Of a DNA stretch of 64,000 bases, positions 61,983 through 64,000 are shown piece by piece (positions within the stretch are counted from its first letter, which is position 1; each line of letters opens with the position of its first letter). The notes under the pieces were generated by a model, which was not told the DNA's origin, did no database searches, and worked only from the letters and a program-made list of their open reading frames with translations. The stretch comes from CBDCYS01 sp965224215 (lineage in GTDB: Bacteria > Acidobacteriota > Terriglobia > Bryobacterales > UBA6623), in the NCBI GenBank assembly GCA_965224215.1, contig CBDCYS010000052.1, forward strand, positions 62,001 to 126,000, given 5' to 3'. Position numbers and translations under genes: made by a program.

Positions 61983-64000
61983 TTAATTCGCGGTTTTGAT
62001 GTAGCGGATTAGGTCGGCCATTTGTTGGGGGGTGATTTGCTCTTCTAGGTCGGCGGCCATGGCGGAGAGATCGCTGGCGTACATGGTTTTGATGTTTTGG
62101 CGCTGAATGGTGTCTTCTTCTCCTCCTTCGCGGCGCAGGGTGATCGAGGTGGGGCTTTGGGGGTCGATGACGCCGTCAATGGTGCGTCCGTCTTGCGTTT
62201 CGATGACGTAGGCTTCGTAGGTTTGGGCGATCGATTGGTTCGGCATCAGAATGTCGTTGAGCAGCAGGTAGGTGGGGCGGCCGCGGATGGTTTCGAGATC
62301 GGGTCCGACCTCGTGTCCGATACCGTTCAGTAGATGGCATTTGGAGCAGACTTGCTCGAAGACTTGGGCTCCCCGGGCCGGGTTGCCTTCTAGCCTAAGC
62401 GCGGCGCGGTATTGCTCGACGACTTCTTCCCTTTGCTTTTCCGGCGCGAGCATCAGCCGCCGGGCGCGCTGCCGGACTTCGGGGTCTTCTTGCATCATGA
62501 TGCGAACGCGGGCGGAAGTGAGGGCCCAGGGCTGCACGGCGCCCTCTTCGATGGCATCGAGGAGTTTGGTGATGCGCTCCGGGGTGCTGACCAGGGCTTG
62601 TACCGCTTCCCGCCGGACACGCGGGGTCATCGATCGCCAGCGTTCGAGAAGGAAGTCGGCCGGGGCGGTTCCGTCCAGCTGGCCGTAGGCTTTGACCGCC
62701 GCAGCCTGCACGGGCTCGGGTTGGGATGTGTCGATGCGGGCGGCCAGCAGGTCTTCTAGGGAGGTTGATGGAGTTGATGACGGGGAAGATGCCCGCGACG
62801 ATGCCTCAGAGGATTGCTGAGAATGCAATAAAGACGATGCCTGCGAGGCCAGCGCAGCCTTGACGGCTTGCGGGCCGCCGACTGCTAGCAGGCGAACGGC
62901 GTCGGCGCGGTGCTCGGGGTCGGCTTCTGCGTCTTGGGCCAGACCCGCTGCTTGATGGATCGCTTTTCGTGTGGCGGCATTTCCGGGCGCCAGGCCCGCC
63001 GATTCGAGTACGCTGACGGCCGCGCGGCGGATAGCGGGGTCGGTCTCGGTAAAGAGCGCTAGCAGCTTGGCGCTCGAGGCTGAGTCGAGGGTTTCGGAGT
63101 TGGGCTTTGTCTCCGAGCTGGGCTCGGTCTCTTCTTCGCCGCTTTGCAGGCCGGTTGCCAGGCCCTCGAGAACGGCCGCGCGCCACCAGCTTGCTTCGGG
63201 CTTGGCGGGTTTCGCGATCGTGTTGACAAGGGTGCGGATTTGGCTGCTGTCGCGGCTGGAACCTCCGAGCGAACCCAGCCGCCGGAAGTATCCTTGGCGG
63301 GCTTCGGTTTTCGTGCCTGCGAGGCCGTCGTGAGTTGTTGCTTGGGTGAGCAGCACGTCTGCTTGAGTCGAGGGCCAGCTTAAGGCCGCGATCTGGGTCC
63401 ATGGATCTTCGATGTCTCGCAGCAGGACTTGGTCGCGCACTTTCGATGCGGCGGCGCCTTCCACATAGCCGAGCGTGCAGAGGAGTTGAAGGCGGACTCG
63501 GGGGTCGGGATCATCCTTCATGTTCAAGAGCTGGGTGAGTAGCGAGGCTGCTTGTGGCGAAGCGGCTTGCGGCGATTTCGTGAGCCGGCTCTCGGCTAGG
63601 ATGATGGCGTTTTCGCGGACGCCGGGTTCAGGGTCTGCTAGAGCCGCTTCAATAGTTGCCGCATCGAGATCGCCGATGCCATCGAGCGTTCACAGGGCGT
63701 GAACACGGGCGGCCGCTGATTGGCTTTCAGTAATGATCTGGCTCAGAAATTGGCTGGTGCCCGAGGGTTCGGCCCTTTCGCTGTGGCGATCGATCAGCAA
63801 TCTTTGGGCGTTGCGCCGCCACCAGAGATTGGGGTGGTCGAGGTGCTGGACTAGCTCCTCGCCGGTCGCCGCTCCTAACTGGATGCCTCGCGCAAGCGGC
63901 AGCCCATCGGTGGGAACGATACGGTAGATGCGTCCTTTGTCGGTGCCGTCATAGAGTTGCTCGGACTCGTATGTTTCAGCGGAGGTCCATTCGGGATGTT
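61983..64000 (-). pseudogene. HEAT-repeat protein with C-terminal haem-binding CxxCH domain, one nonsense codon, partial
   Basis: The C-terminal 130 residues are the cytochrome-type domain: FEQVCSKCHLLNGIGHEVGP (C-x-x-C-H), MPNQSIAQTYEAYVIETQDG and ITPQQMADLIRYIKTAN, as in the haem proteins common in Planctomycetota, Verrucomicrobiota and Acidobacteriota. Before it run HEAT-like repeats. Reading leftward into the gene from the edge: HPNLWWRRNAQRLLIDRH, then RVHAL, a TGA at 63690-63692, then TLDGIGDLDAATIEAALADP. Relatives have R-V-H-A-L-W-T-L-D-G here, so TGA replaces Trp. The frame is open on both sides. The N-terminus lies beyond 64000. Ser/Glu-rich insert near 62790-62830. Confidence 0.8.

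Overview
The window is about 58-60% G+C and looks chromosomal. Gene content points, tentatively, to Acidobacteriota of the Solibacter/Bryobacterales type: several Gfo/Idh/MocA oxidoreductases and a sugar isomerase with twin-arginine-like leaders, a PQQ-type beta-propeller, a HEAT-repeat protein with a C-terminal CxxCH haem domain, a class III CoA-transferase and DUF6152-like remains. Planctomycetota share many of these families, so this is a lean, not a proof. No rRNA, tRNA or CRISPR array was seen.

Layout. 1-9.6 kb is accessory: an HpcH/HpaI-type aldolase, a frameshifted GT87-like membrane protein, a Phd/YoeB toxin-antitoxin pair with a broken toxin, a CoA-transferase/dehydrogenase pair, an IS5-family element (5715-6543, CTAG duplication), a DUF6364-type/PIN toxin-antitoxin pair and an ISNCY-like element (7743-9560). 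9.6-30.6 kb is the fused str-S10-spc-alpha ribosomal super-operon, rpsL to rplQ, all on the plus strand, with secY, adk, map, infA, rpmJ and rpoA. 30.6-37.3 kb holds a deaminase, a sigma-54-type activator and, divergent from it, an SDR / alpha-beta hydrolase / PNPOx-like cluster. The hydrolase is cut by an IS1595-family element that itself carries an IS200-type element. 37.4-45.3 kb carries a dehydrogenase, an ACT protein, an epimerase, a beta-propeller gene split by an antisense, ORF-less group II intron (43271-44155), and a broken TPR gene. 45.4-64 kb carries a Uma2 nuclease, a three-gene alkaline-phosphatase-superfamily operon, a class III CoA-transferase, a sugar isomerase, priA, a second EF-G-like GTPase, another dehydrogenase with a HEAT protein, and the haem/HEAT protein that runs off the right edge.

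Two themes recur. First, many genes are broken by one-base indels, mostly in short homopolymers, and this includes the essential gene secY; assembly or sequencing error is therefore a live alternative to true gene decay. Second, the spacers repeatedly contain tandem duplications of 14-23 bp, including spacers inside the ribosomal operon. The most informative loci are the precisely bounded intron, the doubly nested insertion in the hydrolase, a structured-RNA candidate at 53644-53701 upstream of a 32-residue membrane peptide, and a palindromic REP-like element present twice.
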